Positions 1 through 8,814 of a stretch of 64,000 bases of DNA are shown here, in pieces; the first letter of the stretch is position 1, and each line of letters starts with the position of its first letter. The notes under the pieces were generated by a model. It was not told the DNA's origin and did no database searches. It saw nothing but the letters and a program-made list of their open reading frames with translations. A program made the position numbers and the translations under genes. Origin of the DNA: Chloroflexi bacterium HGW-Chloroflexi-10 (GTDB lineage Bacteria > Chloroflexota > Anaerolineae > Anaerolineales > Anaerolineaceae); assembly GCA_002840755.1 (NCBI GenBank), contig PHBZ01000010.1, positions 97,617 to 161,616 of the forward strand, given 5' to 3'.

Positions 1-1
1 A

Positions 2-631
2 ATTGTTGAAACGATCGGTCAGTCTGCGCATTCTTCATCACCCGAAATTGGGGATTGTGCCGTACACGCAATGATCCAATTGATCCATACCGTAGAATCA
101 CAACCTACAGCCAATCATCCGGTATTAGGCCCAGGAAGCATGGTGTTAACTGATATACTTTCATCACCCTACCCGGGATATTCTGTAATTCCGAACCGGT
201 GCAGGGTAACATTTGACCGCCGCCTGCTGATTGGAGAAACTATTGACAGCCTTGAAAATGAGTTGGCGCGGTTGGCTGAAAAAGCAAGAGTCAAATGTAA
301 GATAAACATTTTAGATGCAGATGAAACAACCTATAGCGGATATAAATTAGAGGGAAAGAAATTCTTTCCAGCCTGGTTGATGGCGGATGATGAATTATTT
401 GTGCAAGAATCTTTACGGGCCTTACAGAAAATCAAAGCGGACACCCGATTAAGTGCATACCGTTTTTGTACAAACGCTGCCTATTGTGCCGGAATCGCAG
501 GAATTCCAACCATTGGGTATGGATTAGGAAAAGAAACCGACGCACACACTGTAAATGAATCGATTTCTATAAATGATCTGAATATGGCTGCTCAAGGCTT
601 TCAAGCAATTATTGAAAAAGTATTAGGCTAA
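2..631 (+). CDS. YgeY-like M20 metallohydrolase, C-terminal part (5' end outside window)
   Basis: The reading frame is open from base 2, so the ATG at 71 is internal and the true start lies upstream of the window. The visible 209 residues cover the M20 dimerisation (lid) domain, starting at the GQSAHSS segment, and the end of the catalytic domain, with FCTNAAYCAGIAGIPTIGYG followed by a late His in DAHTVNES. The same C-terminal signatures occur in the complete YgeY-like protein at 3996-5225, so this is a second family member. The metal-binding N-terminal half is not visible. YgeY proteins are M20 amidohydrolases linked to purine and diureido-compound breakdown. The gene ends 12 bases from the convergent aldehyde oxidoreductase gene, with no obvious hairpin between them. 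Confidence 0.85.
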   Translation: MVETIGQSAHSSSPEIGDCAVHAMIQLIHTVESQPTANHPVLGPGSMVLTDILSSPYPGYSVIPNRCRVTFDRRLLIGETIDSLENELARLAEKARVKCKINILDADETTYSGYKLEGKKFFPAWLMADDELFVQESLRALQKIKADTRLSAYRFCTNAAYCAGIAGIPTIGYGLGKETDAHTVNESISINDLNMAAQGFQAIIEKVLG

Positions 632-643
632 CTATTTATAATG

Positions 644-2539
644 CTAAAACTCAACCAATTGCAGACGTTCTATGGTTGTGTCTTCCGGAACACCTGTAGA
701 TGACCATCCCATGGCTGAATAGTATTTTTCTAAAGCCTCCCTTAATTCAAGAGGAGTCAGTGATTTGCCGGCAATTGGCCCGGAATCCAAGCGGTGGTAA
801 GCCATGGAAGACAGCGCATCATCCAATTCGGTGAAACCTTCACGCACCAGGTATAGCCTGGCAAGATTGATAATCCGTTCACCAATCCGATTAATTTCAT
901 CCTTATCCAAATTCCAACCCCCAGCACCATTTAAGGCATCTTCCATGTGATGATATTCATACGGATAGAAATGACAGATCACCGCACTATCAAGAAAGTT
1001 CTTAAATGCTGTTTCGTACTGGTAAGCCAGAATTTTATGATCGGAAATACCCCATAGTTCCAGGGGAGTCTGCATACCCATTTCTCTCAAGCGGGCACAA
1101 ACATCCGCTCCATCCCAGGTTGCAAAGGTATCATTCAGATTGTGCATATGATCTGCACCGGTAGCGGATAATGCGTAACCCATTCCAATGGTATTCTTTA
1201 ATCGCGGATCGTGAAAGGGGAATTCCTGACCACGCGCGACTGCCAGGTAGTTTTCCGATTGTTTACCGACCCTCTGAGCCATTCTCAGGCTGCCTTCAGC
1301 CATCCATTCACCAAGGCCGGAGCGCTCCACAATTAAATGGATGCTCTTTAACAAACTCTGTCCATCACCAAACACTGGAAGAAAATCAAACCCTGAAATC
1401 AAATTATTTTTCACACAATCCATGGCAAAGGCAATCGTCCCACCAGTGGAAATTGTATCCAAACCATTGGCTGCACAGAGCTCATTCGCTTTGGCTACAA
1501 TCACCGGGTCACTTATCCCGCACAAAACGCCCAGGCCTCCGATGGATTCATATTCCGGACCACCGTACCTTGGGTCAATTTTCTCTTCGCCATCGTAAGA
1601 AACGATCAATTTACAGCGAACCGGGCAGCGATTACAGGTATCCCGACCGGTTACCAAGAGTGGGAAGAACGAGGTTGCATCCAGTTGATCAATACCTACT
1701 AACGCAGAATCCTGGTAATTACGAATGCCGGTTGCGCCAACATCATGATTAGGTTTTACAGACCCGGGTGTTCCATAAGAGGACGCCCACCCCATCATAT
1801 CTTTGTAATTGGATGTGATCCATTTTGTGGTTACCTGCATCAGCTGCTTATCAGCCAAACCCACATTGAAAGATCCACGAACGGCGACCGCCTTCAAGTT
1901 CTTACTTCCCATAACAGCACCCAGACCTGAGCGACCGGCGGCGCGATTGACATCATGCATGACGGCAGAGTAAAGCACGCCATTTTCACCGGCCGGCCCA
2001 ATTTGGGCTACTCTAATCTTTTTATCTTCCAACTCGGTTTGAATAATTTCCTGACAATCACCAGTAGTTTTTCCCCACAAATGACTCGCATCCCGAATCT
2101 CCACAAGACCGTCTTTTATCCATAGATACACTGGTTTTTCAGATTTTCCCTGAATAACCACAGCATCAAACCCAGCGCGTTTTAATTCAGCACCCCACCA
2201 GCCGCCGGCTTCACTTGAAGCTAGCGCACCCGTTAATGGGGATTTTGCACCCACAGCATGGCGGCCAGTACCTGGTAATATCGTACCGGTTAGAAGCCCC
2301 GGAGCAAAAATCAATAAATTATCCGGACTTAATGGATCAATTTTTGGCAGGGTTTCTTTCATCAGATAATACAAAATTAACCCTCTGCCCCCGATCCATT
2401 TTCGGTAAAACGAATCAGGCTGCTCATCCACCCACATATTCTCAGTGGATAAATTGACTCTTAATATTTTTCCAGTATAAGCACTCTCACCTCTAAGAAA
2501 CTCCGGACGCATGGTTACTAGCAGCTGATTCTTTTCCAT
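644..2539 (-). CDS. Tungsten/molybdenum aldehyde:ferredoxin oxidoreductase (AOR family)
   Basis: A 631-residue AOR-family protein. AORs are cytoplasmic enzymes that oxidise aldehydes to acids, or run the reverse reaction, with a bis-pterin W/Mo cofactor and one [4Fe-4S] cluster, passing electrons to ferredoxin. Visible are the N-terminal GKILRVNLS and WIGGRGL segments, the GRHAVGAKSPLTG pterin-binding stretch, and the cluster motif CNRCPVRC (C-x2-C-x3-C) near residue 300, with a candidate fourth Cys in SAVICHFYP. The chosen ATG follows GGAGG at 7 bases and overlaps the stop of the MoaD-like gene (TAATG), which implies translational coupling; a longer upstream frame would run into that gene. 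The family is clear, the aldehyde substrate is unknown. It lies beyond the terminator of the large minus-strand operon. Confidence 0.93.
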   Translation of the reverse strand: MEKNQLLVTMRPEFLRGESAYTGKILRVNLSTENMWVDEQPDSFYRKWIGGRGLILYYLMKETLPKIDPLSPDNLLIFAPGLLTGTILPGTGRHAVGAKSPLTGALASSEAGGWWGAELKRAGFDAVVIQGKSEKPVYLWIKDGLVEIRDASHLWGKTTGDCQEIIQTELEDKKIRVAQIGPAGENGVLYSAVMHDVNRAAGRSGLGAVMGSKNLKAVAVRGSFNVGLADKQLMQVTTKWITSNYKDMMGWASSYGTPGSVKPNHDVGATGIRNYQDSALVGIDQLDATSFFPLLVTGRDTCNRCPVRCKLIVSYDGEEKIDPRYGGPEYESIGGLGVLCGISDPVIVAKANELCAANGLDTISTGGTIAFAMDCVKNNLISGFDFLPVFGDGQSLLKSIHLIVERSGLGEWMAEGSLRMAQRVGKQSENYLAVARGQEFPFHDPRLKNTIGMGYALSATGADHMHNLNDTFATWDGADVCARLREMGMQTPLELWGISDHKILAYQYETAFKNFLDSAVICHFYPYEYHHMEDALNGAGGWNLDKDEINRIGERIINLARLYLVREGFTELDDALSSMAYHRLDSGPIAGKSLTPLELREALEKYYSAMGWSSTGVPEDTTIERLQLVEF

Positions 2540-2781
2540 TATTGCATTCCTCCAATAATTTGCGGTAAACAATGAATCACATCTCCATGTTGAACATAAC
2601 AATCACTGTCAGAGACAATGCCATTAATCAAAACTACAAACGCGAAACCAGAATTGATTCTGATCCCCGACAGGACATCTCGCAAATAACTGCCTTCCGG
2701 GATAGATAGAACTGTTTTATGATCTACGAGTGGTTTATCCAAAATTAAAGATGCAAATTTCAATTGGTCCATTTCAACCAT
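2539..2781 (-). CDS. MoaD/ThiS-like beta-grasp sulfur-carrier protein
   Basis: An 80-residue ubiquitin-like protein. The second half shows the MoaD/ThiS pattern FVVLINGIVSD, then QHGDVIHCLPQIIGG, ending in the Gly-Gly that becomes thiocarboxylated. Two residues (MQ) follow the GG, whereas MoaD normally ends exactly at GG. Either the tail is trimmed or this carrier is inactive or specialised. Its stop codon overlaps the AOR start, and MoaD-like genes next to AOR genes are common, so the likely role is sulfur supply to the AOR pterin cofactor. The start is uncertain: two ATGs three codons apart, neither with a strong ribosome site. Confidence 0.8.
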   Translation of the reverse strand: MVEMDQLKFASLILDKPLVDHKTVLSIPEGSYLRDVLSGIRINSGFAFVVLINGIVSDSDCYVQHGDVIHCLPQIIGGMQ

Positions 2782-2830
2782 TACTATTCTTAAAATATTT
2801 TTTTACACTTTATTTATTAACGAATGAGAT

Positions 2831-2878
2831 TGATGAACGTTATTCATCATTTTAATTTTTTGTATCATATCAATACAA
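2831..2878. promoter_or_regulatory. Two palindromes upstream of the MoaD-like/AOR pair
   Basis: Two perfect inverted repeats lie side by side between the AOR unit and the ygeW terminator. One is TGATGAA-CGTTA-TTCATCA at 2831-2849; the other is TTGTAT-CATATCA-ATACAA at 2860-2878. They sit 50-100 bases upstream of the MoaD-like start in AT-rich DNA, where operators are expected. I could not assign a convincing -35/-10 pair. Confidence 0.4.
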
Positions 2879-2932
2879 CTGGGTTTGCGGGTGTTTACTT
2901 TTATATAATAACAAGAATTTTTTTTACTATTT

Positions 2933-2968
2933 AAAATGGGGAGATGAGTGAACTCACCTCCCCATTTT
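2933..2968 (-). terminator. Hairpin terminator of the large minus-strand operon
   Basis: An 11-bp perfect stem (AAAATGGGGAG against CTCCCCATTTT) is extended inside by TGAGT/ACTCA across one mismatch. It lies five bases after the ygeW stop codon. The stem ends in A/T pairs, so the 3' arm supplies the U-rich end; only short A/T-rich DNA follows. It separates the operon above from the MoaD/AOR pair. Confidence 0.7.
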
Positions 2969-2972
2969 GGGA

Positions 2973-3965
2973 CTAGAGGTGGCCGCCCATGGTCAGCGCC
3001 ATTAATGCTTTCTGAATATGTAAACGGTTCTCTGCTTCATCATAAATTACTGAGTGAGGGCCATCTACCACAGCATTTGTTGCTTCGTAACCACGATCAA
3101 TCGGCATGCAATGCATATAGATTGATTTTGGTTTAGCCAGGTCCATGCGTCGTTCATCACAGATCCAATCTTTATATTGGTCGCACATCGCTTGAACAGC
3201 TACGGGTTCTTCGGTTTCCATGATCGGTCCCCAACTCTTGGCATAAATGATATCGGCATCCTTGAAAGATTCATCCATGTCATTAACGATTTCAAATTTT
3301 GTGCCGTTTTCCTTGGCGTGCTGACGCGCAGAATCCAAACATTTCGGCATTAATTCAAATCCTTTTGGATGAGCTAAAGTAACATCCATTCCAAAGCGGG
3401 TCATGAGCATTACTAACGCCTGCGGTACTGAAAGAGGGCGAACATATTTTGGAGCGTACGTCCAGGAAATGACAAATTTTCGACCACTCAAATTATTGCC
3501 AAATTTTTCACGGATGGTCATCAAGTCTGCCATCGCCTGACAGGGATGATCCACATCATCCTGCATCGAAATTACCGGGATATCAACCTCATTTGCAAGC
3601 TCGTATTGATATGCCTGGCCAATTCCTGTGCGGCAGTCGCGAACCGAAATACCATGACCATAACGTTGTAAAACACCACCGGTATCACGTGCATTTTCGC
3701 CATGTCCAACCTGGGTAGCGCTGGGGGTAAGATAAATACCATGACCACCTAATTGGGTGATCCCGGATTCAAATGAGTTACGGGTTCGGGTTGATTCTTC
3801 CAAAAATAACATGAACAGGGTTTTGCTGCGCAGAATATGATCATGGGGTTCGCCGATTGCAAAACGTCGTTTTAAATCCCCAGCCATATCCATCATGGCT
3901 GTAAGCTCATCAACTGACCAATCTTCTGTCGAGATAAAATCTTTTCCAAATAACCTGGTTTGCAT
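2973..3965 (-). CDS. ygeW: YgeW-type knotted carbamoyltransferase
   Basis: A 330-residue member of the aspartate/ornithine carbamoyltransferase superfamily. The carbamoyl-phosphate loop is STRTRNSFE (about residue 57), followed by the conserved HPCQ in DHPCQAMAD and HCMPIDRG near the C-terminus. The long segment around WTYAPKYVRPLS and the overall pattern match the knotted YgeW group rather than classical OTC or ATC. In the anaerobic purine/urate cluster YgeW is thought to release carbamoyl phosphate from a ureido intermediate, which carbamate kinase can use to make ATP; no carbamate kinase is in this window. A GGAG site precedes the ATG by 10 bases. It is the last gene of the operon, 30 bases after the YgeY-like gene. 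Confidence 0.93.
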   Translation of the reverse strand: MQTRLFGKDFISTEDWSVDELTAMMDMAGDLKRRFAIGEPHDHILRSKTLFMLFLEESTRTRNSFESGITQLGGHGIYLTPSATQVGHGENARDTGGVLQRYGHGISVRDCRTGIGQAYQYELANEVDIPVISMQDDVDHPCQAMADLMTIREKFGNNLSGRKFVISWTYAPKYVRPLSVPQALVMLMTRFGMDVTLAHPKGFELMPKCLDSARQHAKENGTKFEIVNDMDESFKDADIIYAKSWGPIMETEEPVAVQAMCDQYKDWICDERRMDLAKPKSIYMHCMPIDRGYEATNAVVDGPHSVIYDEAENRLHIQKALMALTMGGHL

Positions 3966-3995
3966 TTTTCTTTGTCTCCTTATTATTTTCTATTA

Positions 3996-5225
3996 TTAAT
4001 GATTAAGATTCGCTCCAGTAATCTGTTGGTAGATTACCGGGTAAAGCGCATAAAACATAGCAGCCTCAACCAACTTATTGAGGTTGACCTGATCTTGGGC
4101 GGTGTGAACATATGGCTCTTCCTGCGGACCAAAGCCCAACGTAGGGATTTTTGCAACCCCGGCCGAATAGGTGCCGTCGGTGCTGAATTTCCAGACATCT
4201 ACCACAGGCTCTTTTTGCCAAAGTGCCCGGTAAGTTGCTTTTCCAATATCAATTACAGCATCATTTTCTTCCATTAACCAGCCCGGATAAAAACTGGGAC
4301 CATCTAATCGAAGACCAGTGTGACTGAGGACGGGTTGAACAGGAATATTGGCCTTGGCTCCAAGCGGTTCAACCACAGCTCGAATTCCATCAACAATAGA
4401 TTCCATCGTTTCTCCTGGAACCAGGCGCCGATCAATGGCGATTTCACACCAATCCGGAACAGAATTTGGGGTATGCGGCCCATTAATGAGGGTAACCACC
4501 TGGGATCCTTCCCCAAACACCGGATGAGAAGGCAGGCATCCATTCATGTTTTGGATTTTTTCAATGACCGGAGCCATTTTTAAAATGGCATTCTCTCCTA
4601 AATGCGGCGTACTGGCATGCACAGCTTTTCCCTGGGTGCGGACATGCACTTCACAACGACCTCTATGCCCACGTCTGAGCGTCAAATTCGTTGCTTCAGC
4701 CAATAAAACACATTCCGGTTTGAAACCATCGCGTTCAACCAGTGAACGCAATCCAAACCCTTCGGCATCTTCTTCCAACGTTGCGCCCATGACGACGACT
4801 GACACATCATCTAATAGATCTAATTGCTTCAGAATTGCCGCGCCATACACGATGGCAGCCACTCCTGCTTTACAATCGGATGCACCCAGGCCAAACAAGG
4901 TGTCACCTTCAATGACTGGCTCCAAAGGAGGATGCGGCCACTGGCTAGCATCACTGACCTCGTTGGTATCAAGATGGGCATTAAAAAGAATAGTGCGTGT
5001 TCCACTACCGATTCTTCCCAAGGCATTCCCGGCACTATCCATCCAGACTTCATCACAACCAATGGCGCGAAGTTCAGCCAAAGTACGTTCAACGGCTGGA
5101 CCTTCCTGACCAGTATAACTCTGGATACGAATCAAATCACTCAGGAAATCCGTCATGGGTTTTCTGAATTGATCAGCCAATTGCTGAATTTTTTCTACAA
5201 GTTCTTTAGGATTGGGTTGTTCCAT
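3996..5225 (-). CDS. ygeY: YgeY-family M20 metallohydrolase
   Basis: A 409-residue M20 dinuclear-metal hydrolase. Metal ligands are visible as NAHLDTNE (His and Asp), the bridging Asp in GLGASDCKAG and the Glu pair in ATLEEDAEG; a late His is in PYVHTAQD. A dimerisation domain lies in the middle, from GRCEVHVRTQGKAVHAS. The start chosen is the Met four bases after the LLM gene stop; the longer frame would overlap that gene and has no better ribosome site. YgeY is the hydrolase partner of YgeW in urate/diureidopropionate breakdown, and the two are adjacent here. Another M20 activity, such as deacylation, cannot be excluded. Confidence 0.9.
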   Translation of the reverse strand: MEQPNPKELVEKIQQLADQFRKPMTDFLSDLIRIQSYTGQEGPAVERTLAELRAIGCDEVWMDSAGNALGRIGSGTRTILFNAHLDTNEVSDASQWPHPPLEPVIEGDTLFGLGASDCKAGVAAIVYGAAILKQLDLLDDVSVVVMGATLEEDAEGFGLRSLVERDGFKPECVLLAEATNLTLRRGHRGRCEVHVRTQGKAVHASTPHLGENAILKMAPVIEKIQNMNGCLPSHPVFGEGSQVVTLINGPHTPNSVPDWCEIAIDRRLVPGETMESIVDGIRAVVEPLGAKANIPVQPVLSHTGLRLDGPSFYPGWLMEENDAVIDIGKATYRALWQKEPVVDVWKFSTDGTYSAGVAKIPTLGFGPQEEPYVHTAQDQVNLNKLVEAAMFYALYPVIYQQITGANLNH

Positions 5226-5229
5226 ATTC

Positions 5230-6249
5230 TTAAAAACCATCAGCAAAGGCATCAACCACCGATTTAATATCATCCATCATTGGATATAGGATGGGACAGG
5301 TCACACCCGCGTCCACATATTCACGAACCTTTGCACGACATTCCTGCGAGGTGCCAACCGCCATCAAATTACGAACCACCTCATCCGGGATCACCTTTGA
5401 AGCGCGGATATAATCCTCTTCGGTTGCCGGCCAACTCATGATCGCCTGAACTTTTTCTAAAAGGTCATCGCTTACGCCGGAAGCTTTCATAATATGGGGT
5501 TCTGTTGCCAGATAATAAGCCACTAATTTTTTGCCTTCAGCCATGGCTGCATCCGGGTTCTTATCTGATAAGCAGCACACCAGCAATTCAGGTCTGTCCA
5601 CATCGGCTAAGACTTTACCGGCTTTTTGCGCACCTTTTTCTACCAGTCCAACCGCTTTTTTGATGTAGTCCACAGATACAACATAATTGAGCACCACACC
5701 ATCGCAAATCTGACCAGCCATCTCCAGCATTTTATCGCCGGTAGCACCAATATAAATTGGGATATCCCGCGGATTAGTATCACCGAACGCCACATCCAAT
5801 TTAACACGGTCTAGGTGGACGAATTCGCCTGTAAAGGTTACTTCCTGCATGGTAAACAACTGCCGAATGGCTTCTACATTCTCCCGCATTGCTTTTAAAG
5901 GGGTTCTGCGGTCTACACCTACCCGCCCAGCAATCGGCTCCCACCAGGCTCCAAGCCCAAGCATTACACGGCCGCGATCATTGACTTTACCACCAAGTTC
6001 CCACATGGTACTCCAACTAGCAGCAATCACCGCCGGATTGCGCGTCCAGATTGGCAAAACTCCGGAACCAAAGCGCATTTTCTTGGTAACTGTTAATAAC
6101 GCACTCATCATTACTATGCAATCACGAGCTAAACGGGTATCGGCCTGCCATATCTCACTGAAGCCCCGCTCCTCGGCGTACTGAGCCATTTCCAACTCAT
6201 AGCGGATATTATGTTTATCTTGTAAATATAGGGCAACTCTTTGTGTCAT
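5230..6249 (-). CDS. LLM-class flavin-dependent oxidoreductase (Mer-like)
   Basis: A 339-residue luciferase-like TIM-barrel protein. Typical segments are EEMA-type [15 protein letters not shown] near the N-terminus, [26 protein letters not shown] and [20 protein letters not shown]. The closest style is methylene-tetrahydromethanopterin reductase-like LLM enzymes, which use F420 or FMN; the cofactor cannot be settled by eye. These enzymes reduce or oxygenate diverse substrates. It is coupled to the genes on both sides (4 and 15 bases), so it probably acts in the same pathway as the UbiD and YgeY-like proteins. Confidence 0.87.
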   Translation of the reverse strand: MTQRVALYLQDKHNIRYELEMAQYAEERGFSEIWQADTRLARDCIVMMSALLTVTKKMRFGSGVLPIWTRNPAVIAASWSTMWELGGKVNDRGRVMLGLGAWWEPIAGRVGVDRRTPLKAMRENVEAIRQLFTMQEVTFTGEFVHLDRVKLDVAFGDTNPRDIPIYIGATGDKMLEMAGQICDGVVLNYVVSVDYIKKAVGLVEKGAQKAGKVLADVDRPELLVCCLSDKNPDAAMAEGKKLVAYYLATEPHIMKASGVSDDLLEKVQAIMSWPATEEDYIRASKVIPDEVVRNLMAVGTSQECRAKVREYVDAGVTCPILYPMMDDIKSVVDAFADGF

Positions 6250-6264
6250 TTATCAATTCTCCTT

Positions 6265-7629
6265 TCACTCACTGAGATAATTTTTAAGATTTACCATCGG
6301 GTAACGAATACGTTCTCCGTAATTCCTTCTTTCAGGTTTGTAGGTAGCATCAATACCAATTTTGGTATGAACACCCCGCATGTCTGCAGTTGGGTCCATT
6401 TCATGGCCCTGGGCACCTGGTACGAGGAACATATCTTTAGACCAATCTACACGGTTGGTTATAGCCCAAAGAATATCCGCCGGATCATAAATGTTGACAT
6501 CCGGGTCAACTACAATCACTTGTTTAATATTGACATGCGCTGTAAATGCCCCCATGGCCACATTATAGGGTTCTCCAGGGTTTGATTTTTTGATTTGCAC
6601 TATAGCGGAAAAACCATTTCCATAAGGCGGTATATGCAACCCGGTCACATTTTGACTGACATGTTTCACAAACCGCAGTAACAGCGGCTCTCTGGGTAAG
6701 ACATTACCAATGTAAATATGCTCATCCCAACCCGGAACAATTGTCTGAAATATGGGGTTATCTCTGAAACATACAGCTGTCACTTCAAACACAGGTGATT
6801 CCCACAACTCACCATAATACCCGTGAAACTCAGCCAAAGGGCCTTCTTTTTGACGGATATTGGGTGGCAGATAGCCTTCGATCACAATTTCAGCATGAGT
6901 AGGAACATCAATATCAACCGTAACTCCTTTGTGAACTGCAACCGCCTCATCACGAATAGCGCCGGCAATGGCTAATTCATCACCATCATAGCGGGCACCC
7001 CCAGCAATGGAAATTGCCGGATCGATGCCAATAACGACCGCAACCTGTAAACCTTCACCCTTTGCCTGTTGAATTTTATAGAACTGCATTACATGACGCC
7101 ACTCATTGACATTAAACCCAAAGGTATGCTTACCCAATACCTGCATGCGGTTGTAGGATAAATTTCCACGACCGGTAACAGGGTCTTTGGTAACAACAAC
7201 ACCGCCGGTAATAAACGGGCCGCCATCATGCAGACCATGAGTTGGAATAGGCAAACGATTCAAATCAATGTCGTCTCCCGTGAGGATATTCTCCATCCAT
7301 TTTGGTTTATCTAAATTTTTTTCTGGTTGGATCCCTTTTGTAATATCCAATACGGCGCCCATCCGGTCAATGATCTGAGAGACTTCACATTCCAATGCCA
7401 AAGCCGCTGTTGAAGAGTCTACAACCGCATTGGCAAACAACTGCCAAGGATATTGATCCCCCGAATTGTTGAAATTCTTAAATATCACTCCTTTTCCACT
7501 TTGACGCGCAAGTGTTGCAGCTACATCAGCCAATTCATGCACCAGGTCAACCGGTTTTTCAACTGTGGATAGGCGTCCATGCTCAGAAAGCACTTCTAAA
7601 TAAGATCTCAAATCATTAATTTTGGTCAT
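6265..7629 (-). CDS. UbiD-family prenylated-FMN-dependent (de)carboxylase
   Basis: A 454-residue UbiD-family protein. These enzymes reversibly decarboxylate aromatic or unsaturated acids using prenyl-FMN. Recognisable are the N-terminal domain with LRSYLEVLSEHGRL, the central GNLSYNRMQVLGKHTFGF, HAEIVIEGYLPP, the acidic EGPLAEFHGYYGE stretch and the C-terminal VDPDVNIYDPADILWAITNR. No UbiX prenyltransferase gene is in the window, so the cofactor must be made elsewhere. It lies 12 bases from the UroD-like gene and 15 from the LLM gene. The substrate is unknown; a heterocyclic or aromatic carboxylate would fit the neighbours. Confidence 0.92.
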   Translation of the reverse strand: MTKINDLRSYLEVLSEHGRLSTVEKPVDLVHELADVAATLARQSGKGVIFKNFNNSGDQYPWQLFANAVVDSSTAALALECEVSQIIDRMGAVLDITKGIQPEKNLDKPKWMENILTGDDIDLNRLPIPTHGLHDGGPFITGGVVVTKDPVTGRGNLSYNRMQVLGKHTFGFNVNEWRHVMQFYKIQQAKGEGLQVAVVIGIDPAISIAGGARYDGDELAIAGAIRDEAVAVHKGVTVDIDVPTHAEIVIEGYLPPNIRQKEGPLAEFHGYYGELWESPVFEVTAVCFRDNPIFQTIVPGWDEHIYIGNVLPREPLLLRFVKHVSQNVTGLHIPPYGNGFSAIVQIKKSNPGEPYNVAMGAFTAHVNIKQVIVVDPDVNIYDPADILWAITNRVDWSKDMFLVPGAQGHEMDPTADMRGVHTKIGIDATYKPERRNYGERIRYPMVNLKNYLSE

Positions 7630-7641
7630 ATTATTTTCCTG

Positions 7642-8814
7642 TTAATTAGTCACTATCGGATAAGTCCCAACTGCGCGAGCTGTTTCTAACATAGCCATAT
7701 AATATTCCGGCTTTACCCCGGGATGAATAGAGTTACTGCTGGAAAGCAGGAAACCGCCACCAGGGGCTGCTGTACGGATTACATATTCCGTTTGTTCCTT
7801 TACCGCTTCAATTGGCCCATCCACAAGAACCGTAGAACAATCGACATTGCCTATTAATGCGAGGCGGTCGCCATATTGATGTTTAATTTGAGCAATATCC
7901 ATTCCGGCGTTTGGTTCTATCGCCTGGAACCCATCCACACCAGCGTTGATCATATCCTCCAGCAGGCTGTTCACATTGCCATCCGTGTGTTTAACATACG
8001 GAACACCAAAACGATGGCATAGATCGGTGATCTGTTTCAATCGGGGGAAAACAAATTTCCTGAAATGCCGCGGTGAGAACACGGGTCCTTTATTGGCTGC
8101 CCAATCGTATCCGCCATGAATGCCGTGTACGCCTCTTTCGAGCATCATTTCAGTTAATTTCAAGGTTGTTTTCAGTCGCGCATCCAGATACCGATGGATC
8201 AGGTCCGGTGCTTCTACCAGCCCAATTAAGAATGTTTCTGCCCAATCAAATGTTGAACCGATTTCCACATCCGCATGACCCATTACCATCAAGTCATCAC
8301 CTAATTCAGCCATCACACGCTCTACCGGCGAAAAATCCCAGGCTTGTGGATCAAATGTCTGGTTTTCCAACTGAATGGTTAATTTTTCTAATTCTGGTAA
8401 ACCACCTATTTTTAACGATGAATTGACCTGATCATAGACATCGGAATCGGCAGAATAGGAAAAGAGACCCCATTGACCGGTATTCGGATCAGTAAATTTC
8501 CATTCATATTCTGAGACTTGGTGCGGTATGGCAGGTTGAACTGGAAGCGGGCAAGCGATCGGGAATACATCCAATTCCAACTTACGCCATAACTCAATTT
8601 CATCTGTTAATCGCTGATGATGATACTTTGCGTACGTCCCGTCTAATAAGGCTATATTTTGAGATACGCCGCGCGCCTTTCCACCAAAACCACAAAGAGT
8701 TTGCCGTCCCAGAACGAATTCAGCCGTGGGGTTATCGATGGTTAATTCAAAAACTGGTACCCGATCAGCTTCCTGATGAGAAAAGGCTAATTGCGAACGT
8801 TCTTTTCCATTCAT
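7642..8814 (-). CDS. Uroporphyrinogen decarboxylase-fold protein (MtaA/CmuA-like)
   Basis: A 390-residue protein with the URO-D TIM-barrel pattern: GHADVEIGSTFDWAETFLIG, the HTDGNVNSLLEDMINAGVDG core strand, LALIGNVDCS and SSSNSIHPGVKPEYY at the end. In catabolic clusters this fold usually belongs to corrinoid-dependent methyltransferases or demethylases (MtaA, CmuA), not haem synthesis. No corrinoid-binding protein is encoded nearby, so the methyl-transfer role is inference. The start overlaps the previous amidohydrolase stop by 4 bases (ATGA), so the two are translationally coupled. A second, divergent family member lies at 25697-26878. Confidence 0.88.
   Translation of the reverse strand: MNGKERSQLAFSHQEADRVPVFELTIDNPTAEFVLGRQTLCGFGGKARGVSQNIALLDGTYAKYHHQRLTDEIELWRKLELDVFPIACPLPVQPAIPHQVSEYEWKFTDPNTGQWGLFSYSADSDVYDQVNSSLKIGGLPELEKLTIQLENQTFDPQAWDFSPVERVMAELGDDLMVMGHADVEIGSTFDWAETFLIGLVEAPDLIHRYLDARLKTTLKLTEMMLERGVHGIHGGYDWAANKGPVFSPRHFRKFVFPRLKQITDLCHRFGVPYVKHTDGNVNSLLEDMINAGVDGFQAIEPNAGMDIAQIKHQYGDRLALIGNVDCSTVLVDGPIEAVKEQTEYVIRTAAPGGGFLLSSSNSIHPGVKPEYYMAMLETARAVGTYPIVTN

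Noticed and set aside
1171..1752. 193-codon plus-strand frame inside the AOR gene
   Set aside because: Antisense to a strongly supported gene; composition is that of a shadow frame. Similar frames opposite ygeY, E2 and E1beta were rejected for the same reason.
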